Part shown: one piece after another, positions 55,945-64,000 of the stretch | Layout: every line of letters begins with the position of its first letter | How positions within the stretch are numbered: the first letter of the stretch is position 1 | NCBI GenBank assembly: GCA_963556145.1 | Contig: OY744470.1 | Coordinates: forward strand, 2,976,001-3,040,000 | DNA from: Hygrocybe punicea | Taxonomy: Eukaryota > Basidiomycota > Agaricomycetes > Agaricales > Hygrophoraceae | Reading direction: 5' to 3' | Length of the DNA stretch: 64,000 nucleotides | Made by a program: the position numbers and the translations under genes | Notes under the pieces: generated by a model | Databases searched by the model: none | What the model saw: the letters and a program-made list of their open reading frames with translations, nothing else | What the model was told of the DNA's origin: nothing

Positions 55945-57719
55945 TCAACGCCTCACTCGACACCTGGCAGGTGGAATAGTACTGACCGTATTGACTCCAC
56001 GGGTACGCTGTTGCTCCCTGGCGCGCACTCGTCGCACAACCATTGAAACCGCGAATATGCCGAGGAAGACAATGAGCGCGATGGCACTTGAACAGGCGGT
56101 GATGTGACTGCTGCTGTTGCCTAGCAGATCAGCCGTAGTGACTGACTTCACGCCGCACACTTGTGCCCACTGCTTGTTGCTGGAAATGGCGGCGACCTGA
56201 AAAGCCTCATGTGAAAAAGAAAGACCACAAATTTATGAAAAAGGGAAAATGTACCTCAGTTCGGTAGATAAACTCCGTTACAGGAATATCAGCGTGGTGT
56301 CCAAGGACGTGAACAGTTTCGAATTCTTCTGTTGTTCCGTTCTTGAATTTGAATCTTAGAAAATCCCTGCTGTCTGGAGGTGATCCACGACGCAGCTCGA
56401 TGGCAAGAGCAGCCGCATAATTGGCTTTGTTTGTTCATGAGTGGTGCGAGAAGTGTTGACGCTGAAAACAACTCACGAATCCCTTCAAATTTAGGATGAT
56501 TCTTGAAAAGGTCCATTTGATGGAAGAACGAAATGAACGGCTGATAAGTAGTCTCTACCAACAAGAACTTCAGCGGGTCTCTGTTGAAAGCGATGCGTTC
56601 GAGAGAGTTTATAATGGTATGCAGGAGTGTGCGACCAGCAACTATCAGTCACAACAAACAAATATGAATAACTATGAAAACACAGTGGAACGGGACTTCG
56701 TACTGTTGCCAATTCCACGCATGTCCGCGTCAGAGAAGATCTTGTCCTCATGGAAATTTGCCAGCGCTCGGGCTTGTTCAATGAATGTGGGAGGCAGTCG
56801 ATACGCATAAGTCTTGTTATGGGTGAGCTCCGAGTGAATGTAATCATACACCTATAAACGCCAGTTGTCGCCATCAATGGGTAATTCCGAGCACTCGTGG
56901 TCGAGAACACGAACATTCCACTGCAATTCAGCGGTCAAGATAAGTCCAAAGACAGGAATGAGAGGTGGGACACGAACAATGTTTTGCAAATTAGTCGGTC
57001 TCCCGAACACAAAATCACGAACACTAATGAAGAAAGGCTCTGCTTCCTTTGCTTTTGTCTTGAATTCTTCGGACGCATAGAAATTTTTGACGTGTTCTGT
57101 AAACGCCTGGCCAAAATAAGGTTAGGCAATGTTGCATGGAGTAGAGCTTCAACATGGAAACTCACTGGACAGTCTGTCCAACTCTCCAAAGAACGATCAT
57201 TCGTGGGCTCAACAGTTTCCACTTGAAAGAAATCACTGACGGGACCTCAATGAGAGACAGGGTCCTACTCACCGGGGACATATTGATATCCACCTAATGG
57301 CGCAACGATTGTCGAATCATTGGCTAGCACAATTTTATTTTTTAGGGTGGGCGGGAAAAGGCCCTGGAGAAGCGCAATCGCAGAGTCAAACACCACCGTA
57401 CCCTCCCCACCGCCTTTTACTCGCACATGCACTTCTCTGTTGTTGACGAGATCAGTGTGCATATCTTTGATATACGACGGCGAATTGATGTCAAGATATA
57501 GGGATCGCAACAAGGAGCCGAGGTGGTACGATTGAACCTGCATAAGAAGAAAAACATCCCGTTTAGCGAGTGCCATTCCAGGGATATAGGAAGAGGTTCA
57601 CTAACCTCCCCCAGCGGTGTAGTCTCCGTGAATGTTGCCCCATAGTTGATTGGATCCTGGTAGTATTCCAGGCGGTCACCATTGCGAGCAAGGACGATAA
57701 CGCCAAGCACTTGGGACAT
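55945..57719 (-). CDS. Histidine-acid-phosphatase-fold membrane protein (copy A), catalytic His replaced
   Basis: Nine exons, about 435 residues. Start MSQVLGVIVLARNGDRLEYY, again with Asn for the RHGxR His. Then YHLGSLLRSLYLDINSPSYI, KGGGEGTVVFDSAIALLQGL, LGGYQYVP, LESWTDCP, EEFKTKAKEAEPFF, FGRPTNLQNI-WN-VYDYIH, YRLPPTFIEQARALANFHED, MRGIGNIAGRTLLHTI, ETTYQPFISFFHQMDL, LGHHADIPVTEFIY, KQWAQVCG, a transmembrane segment (ACSSAIALIVFLGIFAVSMV) and a basic tail. Micro-exon TGGAAT at 56920-56915 supplies the conserved Trp-Asn. All introns are GT-AG here, including GAG|GTTAGT where copy B has GC. Tandem with copy B in the same orientation, so it arose by local duplication. No signal peptide was seen at the chosen start, which is unusual for this fold; an unseen 5' exon is possible. 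Confidence 0.85.
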
Positions 57720-58426
57720 GACAATCGGGGACAGTCTTTGGAAGTTGTCAACCTGACTATCCGCGCATTTAAGGCGAGCCGTTGAATGTTACGACATTTA
57801 GTACGTGATGATGGTGTGCGACATGCGTGGTCGACCGAAAGGACAAGGCTAGGCACACGTTGCAAAGACGGGAGCAACGTAAAATTAATCGACGAACAGA
57901 GCTTTTAATGCTTCTTTGTCCGTATCTCTGTGATAAGACCATAGCGAAACCTATAAGATGATATGACCTGGTCAGCACTGTACAAAAGAAACAATCGGAA
58001 AAGAAAGATGTAGATAAGCTCGTGGTTTTCATTGCGATTTACACTTCGGCGGAAACTCTCACCGTTGCCAGTAGTAAGCTTTCACATCAGCAAGGCTGCC
58101 TGGGCTGCGCTTGTACGAAGATATGGAGAGATCAATGGCTACGTTCAAACTTCACCACGCACACAACATGAGGCGGAGGAAGTGACTTCCATTTTGGGCC
58201 AAGTGAAGTGAAAGCGAAGAAAAGAGCAGCAGCTTAACTGAAGGCCGCCGCACATTTCAACAATGGTTGCAAGGTTGCAAGGTGGTAAGGTACGCGTCAA
58301 AATGCAGGCACACATGTGGTTAATAACTGTTTCACAACGTGAAGGTACTCAAAATTATCTAATCTGTCAAACATTCAGTACTGGTGAGGTTTATGAAAAT
58401 CGAGGAAGCCGCACACATTCAATGTT
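57720..58426. other. Spacer between copy A and SRP72
   Basis: Contains the promoter of copy A and the 3' flank of SRP72. No other gene recognised. Confidence 0.5.
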
Positions 58427-59512
58427 TTACTTCTTTTTCTTCCCTTTGGCGCTGACATGCTTGGCAACTGGTGCATTGCTCGCCACGTTGCTTTCCACAC
58501 TGCCTTGGGTCGCTCCACCCCCAGCGGCGCCACCTTTTCTCCTCTTATGGCCTTGGGAAATTACTGACCGCTCACTCTTCTTCAACCACCGTTCCGGGTC
58601 AGGGGGAGGGGTGACGCCAGGCACCACACCAGTTGGAACACGCGACATCCGCACTTTCTTGATCTTGTTGGCAGGATCGCTCAATGGACCTCCCGATGGG
58701 GTGGCTGACGAGGCGAGGACCGTCGCGATTGAGGAAGTGGGCTGAGCCGGAGGCGGAGAATTCTCTAGACTGGTTGTCAACGATGTAGGTAGGGCGTCGA
58801 GAGCACGCAGGAAATCTTTATTGATAAAATCCATCTGCTTCTGAGATGCTTGCAGGTTGGTGAGGATGTCAGAGTGTTCCTCAGATTGCTGAAGCCACGT
58901 TCCTTGTCAGTTTGATCCCGACGAGTATGGTTTTCCTGGAAACCTACTGGCTCCGAGCTATCGAGAAGTTGGTTATATAGATCAAACGCGGTTTCATAAA
59001 ACCCTTGGCGATAACTCTATGGTTAGAATAAACGGTTTTCCTACAGTCATTGCGAGTGAGGGAAACATGCCATCTGCGCTTTCAAGTGCAGCACTCCTTT
59101 ATCTTCTTCCGCCCCTTCTGGAACGATTGTACTGAGCACTTCGGCAGCCTCTGGTTCGCGTTGTAGTCGGTACAGCAGATATGCTCGTTCAAATGCATGG
59201 TCAGACGTGTGGTCGATCAAAGATAGTGCTGCCTGGTATTGCTCCGTTTGCAGTAGAAGGAACAACTTGGCCTGCAATGCGTCAGCATCTCCGGGCTGAA
59301 TTCGGAGTACTAACAAGCAGATATCAATGCATCGTGAGACGGAGCCAAAGACGGGGCGTACTCTTATCGCAGGTCTTTATAGCATTGGTAAAGTGTCCTC
59401 CGTCAATTTGTGCACAGAGTGAAGTGAACAAGCGCGGCAACGGTTCCTTCGTTGGCGCTGTTCTCCCAGATTTTTCTACGGAGTGCTTGCTGGTCGAGGC
59501 TTTGGGCCCCAT
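58427..59512 (-). CDS. SRP72: Signal recognition particle subunit SRP72, short form
   Basis: SRP72 binds SRP RNA with SRP68 in the cytosolic ribonucleoprotein that targets ribosomes to the ER. Exons 59512-59362, 59309-59071, 59016-58948 and 58888-58427 give 306 residues: MGPKASTSKHSV, LPRLFTSLCAQIDGGHFTNA, CDKILRIQPGDADALQAKLF, LLQTEQYQAALSLI, AYLLYRLQREPEA (TPR-like), SYRQGFYETAFDLYNQLLD, SEEHSDILTNLQASQKQ, then the RNA-binding C-terminus PPPDPERWLKKSERSVISQG and a Lys-rich end. Intron 2 has a GC donor (CAGATG|GCATGT). Yeast and human SRP72 are about 640-670 residues with many more TPRs between these two ends; here the N-terminal TPRs run straight into the C-terminal region in one exon. No frame defect. 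Divergent from pinin with 63 bp between starts. Confidence 0.85.
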
Positions 59513-59575
59513 AACCGTCGAGTTTTGAGAGGTGACTGGCCAAACTCCGACGCTGACATTCACACCACTACCATA
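59513..59575. promoter_or_regulatory. 63-bp divergent promoter between SRP72 and the pinin gene
   Basis: The SRP72 ATG (59512) and the pinin ATG (59576) are 63 bp apart on opposite strands, so transcription of both genes must start within or very near this gap. The sequence has no obvious TATA box. Co-expression is an inference. Confidence 0.5.
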
Positions 59576-60713
59576 ATGGTTTCCGAAGAGTAAGTCGAAT
59601 AATCACGGAACCGTACGCTCTCATCATCTGTCTGGCAGGGTTTCTGAACCTCCTGCCCAACCTCAAAAAGATGTCCCAGTTCATCCCCCCACAAGCCCCG
59701 CCGCAATGGCTACCGGCAACAAGAAACGACCACGGCTGGATCTCAATGTCGAGGGCGCCCGTGAACGAAAACGCGGTAAAAGCATGTTTGGTATCTTACT
59801 AGGCACCCTGAATAAAGCCAAGAGCGAAGACAAAGAGCGGAATGCCAGCGAAGCAGTTCGTCCCTACCTTTTCTCACCGGAACAGGCAAAGTTGACGCCG
59901 ATTCCTTTCCCTAGGCAAAAAAACGGCAACTGATAGAACAAAGATTACAGAATAAACTACGTAAAGAGACTGACTCAGTCAGGAGGGCCGAAGAGGCTAA
60001 GAAAGACAAAACCAACGCCAACAGGAAAGAAGAAGATTTACAACTGAAAGATTCCATCGTAGGTCCTTCCTTGGTTAGAAACCGATTCAACAACGCCTCA
60101 ATCACTTCTTTGAACAGTTCAAACTTCGCCGAGCGCGATTTCCATTACTATCCAACTTTTTGCTCACGTCGGACACTATTTCATCTGACGACGCTTCACT
60201 ATCATCCAAGGAACCTTTATCTCTTGCGCCACGGTCATATCCTCCACCATTGTACTACATTCCTTCCATTCTCACACCCGCCCAAGAAGATTTTTTGAAA
60301 AGGCGTAAAGCTGATGTAAGCGCTTGGATACGTCTGCGACATCGTAATTCTTAAAACCGCATCCTCTTTAGGTTCAAGAAGCAGCTGAGAAGGAGTGGTC
60401 ATCGTTTTATGAAGAACGCGCTGCTGGAATTGAAGAGATCATGCAGTTGCGGCAGCGTGTTGCGGAGTCGGAGGCACTGAAAAGCACTGAACAAGCGGCC
60501 GCGAAAGAGTCCGAAGTAGATAAGGACATGGAGGCTGATGGCAACTTCGCTGACGATACCACGACCGACAAACGGGAAGCTCGCGAATCGGAACATGACA
60601 TCGAAATGGAAGTTGAAGATGGTAGGGATGATAACAAAGACATCGCAGAACAGGATCGGAAAGACGAGCCTGCACCCATGCAGGGGGACGACGACGATGC
60701 GGTGGAATATTAG
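59576..60713 (+). CDS. Pinin/SDK/memA-domain protein
   Basis: Five exons (59576-59589, 59639-59855, 59915-60058, 60118-60315, 60372-60713) encode 304 residues. Exon 1 is only 14 nt (MVSE). The pinin signature GARERKRGKSMFGILLGTLN is followed by NASEA-AKKRQLIEQRLQNK, LRKETDSVRRAEEAKKDKTN, RKEEDLQLKDSI-FKLRRARF, LAPRSYPPPLYYIPSILTPA and a Glu/Asp-rich coiled C-terminus (EWSSFYEERAAGIEEIMQLR). Pinin is a nuclear, exon-junction and splicing-associated protein. The apparent frameshift at the A7 run near 59917 is not real: an intron GTTCGT...CCCTAG (59856-59914) joins GCA to GCA in frame. No defects. Confidence 0.9.
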
Positions 60714-61606
60714 GGTATCACCAAGGTAGTACCATATCTATTCTTGTTCCCGTGCTTTCGGTGTTTAGCTTGTAGTTTGTAGTAATTCAAAAAATTGAAA
60801 TTTGGAGGGGATGGCCATTGGCCAAACAACAGTGCAAGGTGCCTGCAGAAGAATCAAACCTCGTATAGATACGTCCACCACCAGCAGTCGACAAATCGAT
60901 GATGATCTCCAAGGAAGATTGGTTAGTCCACCAGTAATTACCAGGTCAACGTTAACTCTGACTTCCATCAACAGTATCATCGTTATCGAAAGTAACCAGT
61001 GCTATCGTTTAAACCACTCAGAGCTCTGATCATCCTTCCAGATATTGTTATCAAGTCATCAACCCATCAACATCATGATTCTGATCTCCCGAATGATGTG
61101 CGGCTCTTTACTCAAGTCGTAATCGAGGATGCCATCCAGGCTGATGATCCAGCAGACGGAGCCGGGGACAGGGAACCATCACAGCCCGTGTGGAAGTTGC
61201 AAGGTGTTATCAAAGTGTGAATTGCGTTCTCACAAGTCAGACGTACCCTCTGATGCCCTGTTGTAGACCTGCCAGCATTCCCTGCTTTGATGTTCGAGTC
61301 AATCGTGAAAGCGCTACTGGGGGTACTCAGCTACTCGGTGCCATAAAACTCAACAGCGAGGAGATCCTAGCCTAATCCGTGGAGCAAGAATCTGGTAAGC
61401 ATCGCGTATAGCGTACAAACACTCTTGTTTTTCTAAATTTGGCGCCTTTACTGCAGAGATAATTGTGAAGCTCATGAAAGTCGACGAGGACGGGCCCTTG
61501 CTCGGGATTGCGTCGGTGTTGTGTGATTATTCTGCGACGTCTCACAGGTCTTCCCCACTCAGATTTTCTGCTTTGAAAAGCGAAGGTACTGACGTCCCTC
61601 TGAAAT
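60714..61606. other. Spacer between pinin and the SMC2 relic
   Basis: Contains protein-like but unassigned stretches, for example DVRLFTQVVIEDAIQADDPA (about 61100-61160) and QLLGAIKLNSEEILA (about 61330-61375). They could be decayed exons of another gene. Sequence upstream of 61607 does not resemble the N-terminal half of SMC2. Confidence 0.4.
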
Positions 61607-64000
61607 GGACGTCTCAAGAAACGCGTAACGATCATCCCGCTGAACAAGATCAACGCGCTCAAAATGTTTGTACAGGTGTGTTTTTTGCAACAAACCTTGT
61701 CCCTTACTAGCATTTCCGTTTATATATATATACCACCAATTAAGAAACTCCAAGCAGCGACATCCCTCGCCCCAGGACGCGTCCGGCTCGCCCTGTCACT
61801 CGTCGCGCACACATGCACGCGCCATGGCTTTCGTCTTTGGCGACACCCTCATCTGCGACGACGCCGCTTCCGCCCAACGCGTGACTTTCTCTCCCCAAGT
61901 CGGCGATGCACGCGCGGTGACGCTCGATGGGGACGTCTACGATCCGAGCGGGACGTTTAGTGCTGGGGCGCCTCCGAGTGGGAGTGGGCTGCTTGTGAGG
62001 GTGCAGGAGCTGTTGGGTGCGGAGGCGCCGGTTGAGGAGGCGAGAGCGCGGTTGGCGGAGTTGCAGAGGGTGGAGGAGGAGGGGGAGGGAGTGGGGAGGT
62101 AGGGGTGGAGGACGCTTGTGAGGGAGTTGGAGATCAAGGAGCACGAGATGCGGTTGCTTAGGGAGCAGGTGGAGGGGAGCAATGCGACTAGAGTGTGTAA
62201 ATTGTTTTTTTGGACGGGGTGGGAGGAGGAATGACCACTAATATATATTTTCTTTCGACGTGGTAAAGTTTGGTGTGCAGACTGCGTTGCAGAGTGCCAA
62301 GGACAAGCAGACTGCTGCAACAGAGGAGTGTCGGAAGCTGGAGAAGGATATCACACTGTGGCCAAGTTCAAGGAAAGACAAATGAGCTCAAAGTATTCTT
62401 TTTCTTTTCTTTTTCTCTTCTCTTTTCCTTTTTCACCATGTTAATCTTTGAATCTTTGACAGGCGAATATTTCAAAGCAGAAGACTAGTCATCGTCAAGA
62501 AGGAACTCCAGACGGCTACGCTAGAGCTTCGTGCGTTTCGGCCCTGTTGTATATATATGATGAATTCATGTGTTTTTTTTTTTTGTTTTTTTTTGTTTTT
62601 TTTTGGGGGGGGGGGGGGGGGTAGAACAATTTGAAAAAGACATTGAAGGGTCGAACACGACGCGGGAAGAGGCTAGGGTTGGAATTGCGACGCTCCGCAA
62701 AGAGCTCGCAGTTCTTAACGAGCAACTCGGTAAAACAAGAGGTCTGTTTTTTTACTCGGAGGCCGCGATTCTCATTTTTATTTTTACTTTTTTGCTTTTT
62801 CATTGCGCTTATCTTGGTTCTTCATCAAAAAAACAAGGCGCCGCATGCCAAAGCTGATGGCAAACTGCAAGAAGAGCGGGCGACGTTGACACGGTTTGAT
62901 AATGAGCTCAAGGCGTTGGAGTGTGTGAGAAGAACCAAGCTGTGCCGAATGCTGATCTGGAGCTGACCAAGTTGCAGCACGACGTGCAGGTGCTGGCGAA
63001 GGAGAAGGTGGCTGCGGTGAACTTTGTGGCTAACCTGGAGAAGCAGTTTGAGTGGATTGTTGAGGAGAATGGGTATGTGTGTGCGTGTGCGTGTGTTGTG
63101 CATGTGTGACTGATTTTTTTTTCGTTGTCGTTTGGTCGCAGTATGACTTTGCGGCTTTGGATGTGACTCGGCTGAAGGAGAAGGCAAAAGAACTGGAGGC
63201 CACCCAGAAAGGGATGAAGAAGGTAAATCCCAAGGGACATGATCGACAGGTGTGTGTGTATTCCATGCTATGGTTATGGATTTTTTTTTGATGATGATAA
63301 TTGCCGTGGTATAACTTAGTGAGGAGAAGAGGGAAGTGACCTTGAGGAAGATGTTAGCTCGGTGATGAAAGACAAAGAGACCATTGAGGAGACCATTGAG
63401 GAACTGGACCGGTACAAACGCGATGCTTTGCAGAAAACCTGGGAAAAAGTCAATGGGTGAGTTTTTTTTCTTTGTGGAAACGTCATCCAGGGTGCTGTTG
63501 CAAATAACAATCAATGCAGAGATTTTGGTGGTATCTTTCCAGAGTTGCTACCTAGGAATTTTGCAAACCTGCAGCCCCCTGATGTCATGCAGGGACTTGA
63601 GGTCAAGGTTCAGCTTGGCACTGTGTGGAAGCAGAATTCGACAGAATTCAGTGGCGGACAACGGTCAGTGTTCGTGCCTCTGGCAATTTTTTATTATTTA
63701 TAACTAAAATTTGATTTTAACGTGTGGAATATCTCTAGATCACTCATCGTACTTTCCTTGATCATGGCACTCCTCCAATTCAAGCCAGTGCCCATGTACA
63801 TCCTCGATGAGATCGATGCGGAGCTGGATCTATCGCACACGTAGCACATCGGGCAGCTATTCCGGACGAGGTTCAAAGGATCACAGTTTATCGTGGTGTC
63901 GTTGATGGAGGGCTGTTTACGAACGCGAACGTGTTGTTCCGTGCGCGTTTCTGGGATGGGACGTCTATCGTGGAGCAGACTCAGCGGTCGGCATCGGCGT
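61607..64000 (+). pseudogene. SMC2: SMC2 (condensin) relic: hinge to C-terminal head, no N-terminal ATPase half
   Basis: SMC2 is the condensin ATPase subunit (about 1200 residues). Here only the second half is present: GRLKKRVTIIPLNKINALKM (hinge), LAPGRVRLALSLV, AMAFVFGDTLICDDAASAQR, VTLDGDVYDPSGTFSAGAPP, coiled-coil exons (LVRELEIKEHEMRLL, ELTKLQHDVQVLAKEKVAAV, EELDRYKRDALQKTWEKVNG), [20 protein letters not shown], the ABC signature as FSGGQR (family LSGGQR), and Walker [16 protein letters not shown]. Lesions: frame break near 61812, TAG at 62100-62102, TAG at 63842-63844 (family Gln), and a one-base deletion near 63910 shifting LFTNANVLFRARF out of frame. The window ends about at the last residues. 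It is an incomplete, decaying extra copy. Confidence 0.9.
62570..62625 (+). repeat. T-runs and a G homopolymer at an intron 3' end in the SMC2 relic
   Basis: Three T-runs separated by single G are followed by an uninterrupted run of about 17 G and then the acceptor TAG. A poly-G where a pyrimidine tract is expected would weaken splicing. Length should be treated with caution because homopolymers are often misread. Confidence 0.8.

Noticed and set aside
59911..59935. Frameshift in the pinin gene at the A7 run
   Set aside because: A GT-AG intron (59856-59914) restores the conserved NASEA-AKKRQL join.
61668..62102. 144-residue ORF as an independent gene
   Set aside because: Its body is the SMC2 hinge region; the start lies in an intron and the end is a nonsense codon.
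1..64000. tRNA, rRNA, LTR retrotransposon or mitochondrial genes
   Set aside because: No cloverleaf with A/B boxes, rRNA core motif, or gag-pol/RT motif (such as YxDD) was recognised on reading; a tRNAscan or Infernal run would be decisive.

Overview
The window reads as a basidiomycete (Agaricomycete) nuclear genome segment. The evidence is dense GT-AG introns of about 45-65 nt, CTRAY-like branch points, CFEM and alpha-kinase proteins, and several mobile-element families characteristic of mushroom-forming fungi (KDZ, Plavaka, DUF6589-type, RecQ-like helicases). No rRNA, tRNA, CRISPR or prokaryotic feature was seen. All assignments come from reading translations and comparing them with remembered family motifs; no database search was run.

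Layout. 1-20.1 kb is a repeat-rich island. It holds low-complexity exon-intron modules, a 36-bp-type minisatellite, the C-terminal end of a KDZ transposase, and a pair of ~1 kb inverted repeats (about 5.15-6.2 and 17.39-18.34 kb). Between those arms lie a hAT-like element with a perfect 8-bp target duplication, a ~4.7 kb element with AGGAGTCCT arrays and a broken KDZ-associated cysteine-cluster gene, an alpha-kinase gene and an integrase-domain gene. A decayed FAD monooxygenase follows. 20.3-26.7 kb is a host-gene block: MYND-finger protein, CFEM GPI-type surface protein, a large F-box-like conserved protein and a small secreted protein. 27.8-49.5 kb is almost entirely mobile DNA: a ~2 kb non-autonomous Plavaka-type element carrying a host LIM-domain gene fragment, a 5.9 kb Plavaka element with two divergent ORFs, a TIR element with a two-exon ORF, a broken DDE transposase gene, and a ~6.85 kb TIR-bounded unit carrying a DUF6589 gene convergent with a RecQ-like helicase. 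The helicase is itself split by a hAT-type MITE and an 0.8 kb foldback. 49.8-60.7 kb returns to host genes: an AMP-binding acyl-CoA ligase, two tandem histidine-acid-phosphatase-fold membrane proteins, SRP72 and pinin. 61.6-64.0 kb is a decayed copy of the hinge-to-C-terminus half of condensin SMC2, cut by the window edge.

Main points. Nearly every element gene is broken by in-frame TGA; at three sites the family residue is arginine, so CGA-to-TGA (CpG deamination or RIP-like) is the simplest reading. Host genes nearby read through cleanly once introns are placed. The two phosphatase paralogues both have Asn where the family has its catalytic His, and both retain the same 6-nt micro-exon. Three host genes use GC-AG introns. 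Two pairs of divergent host genes share intergenic spacers of only about 60-80 bp.
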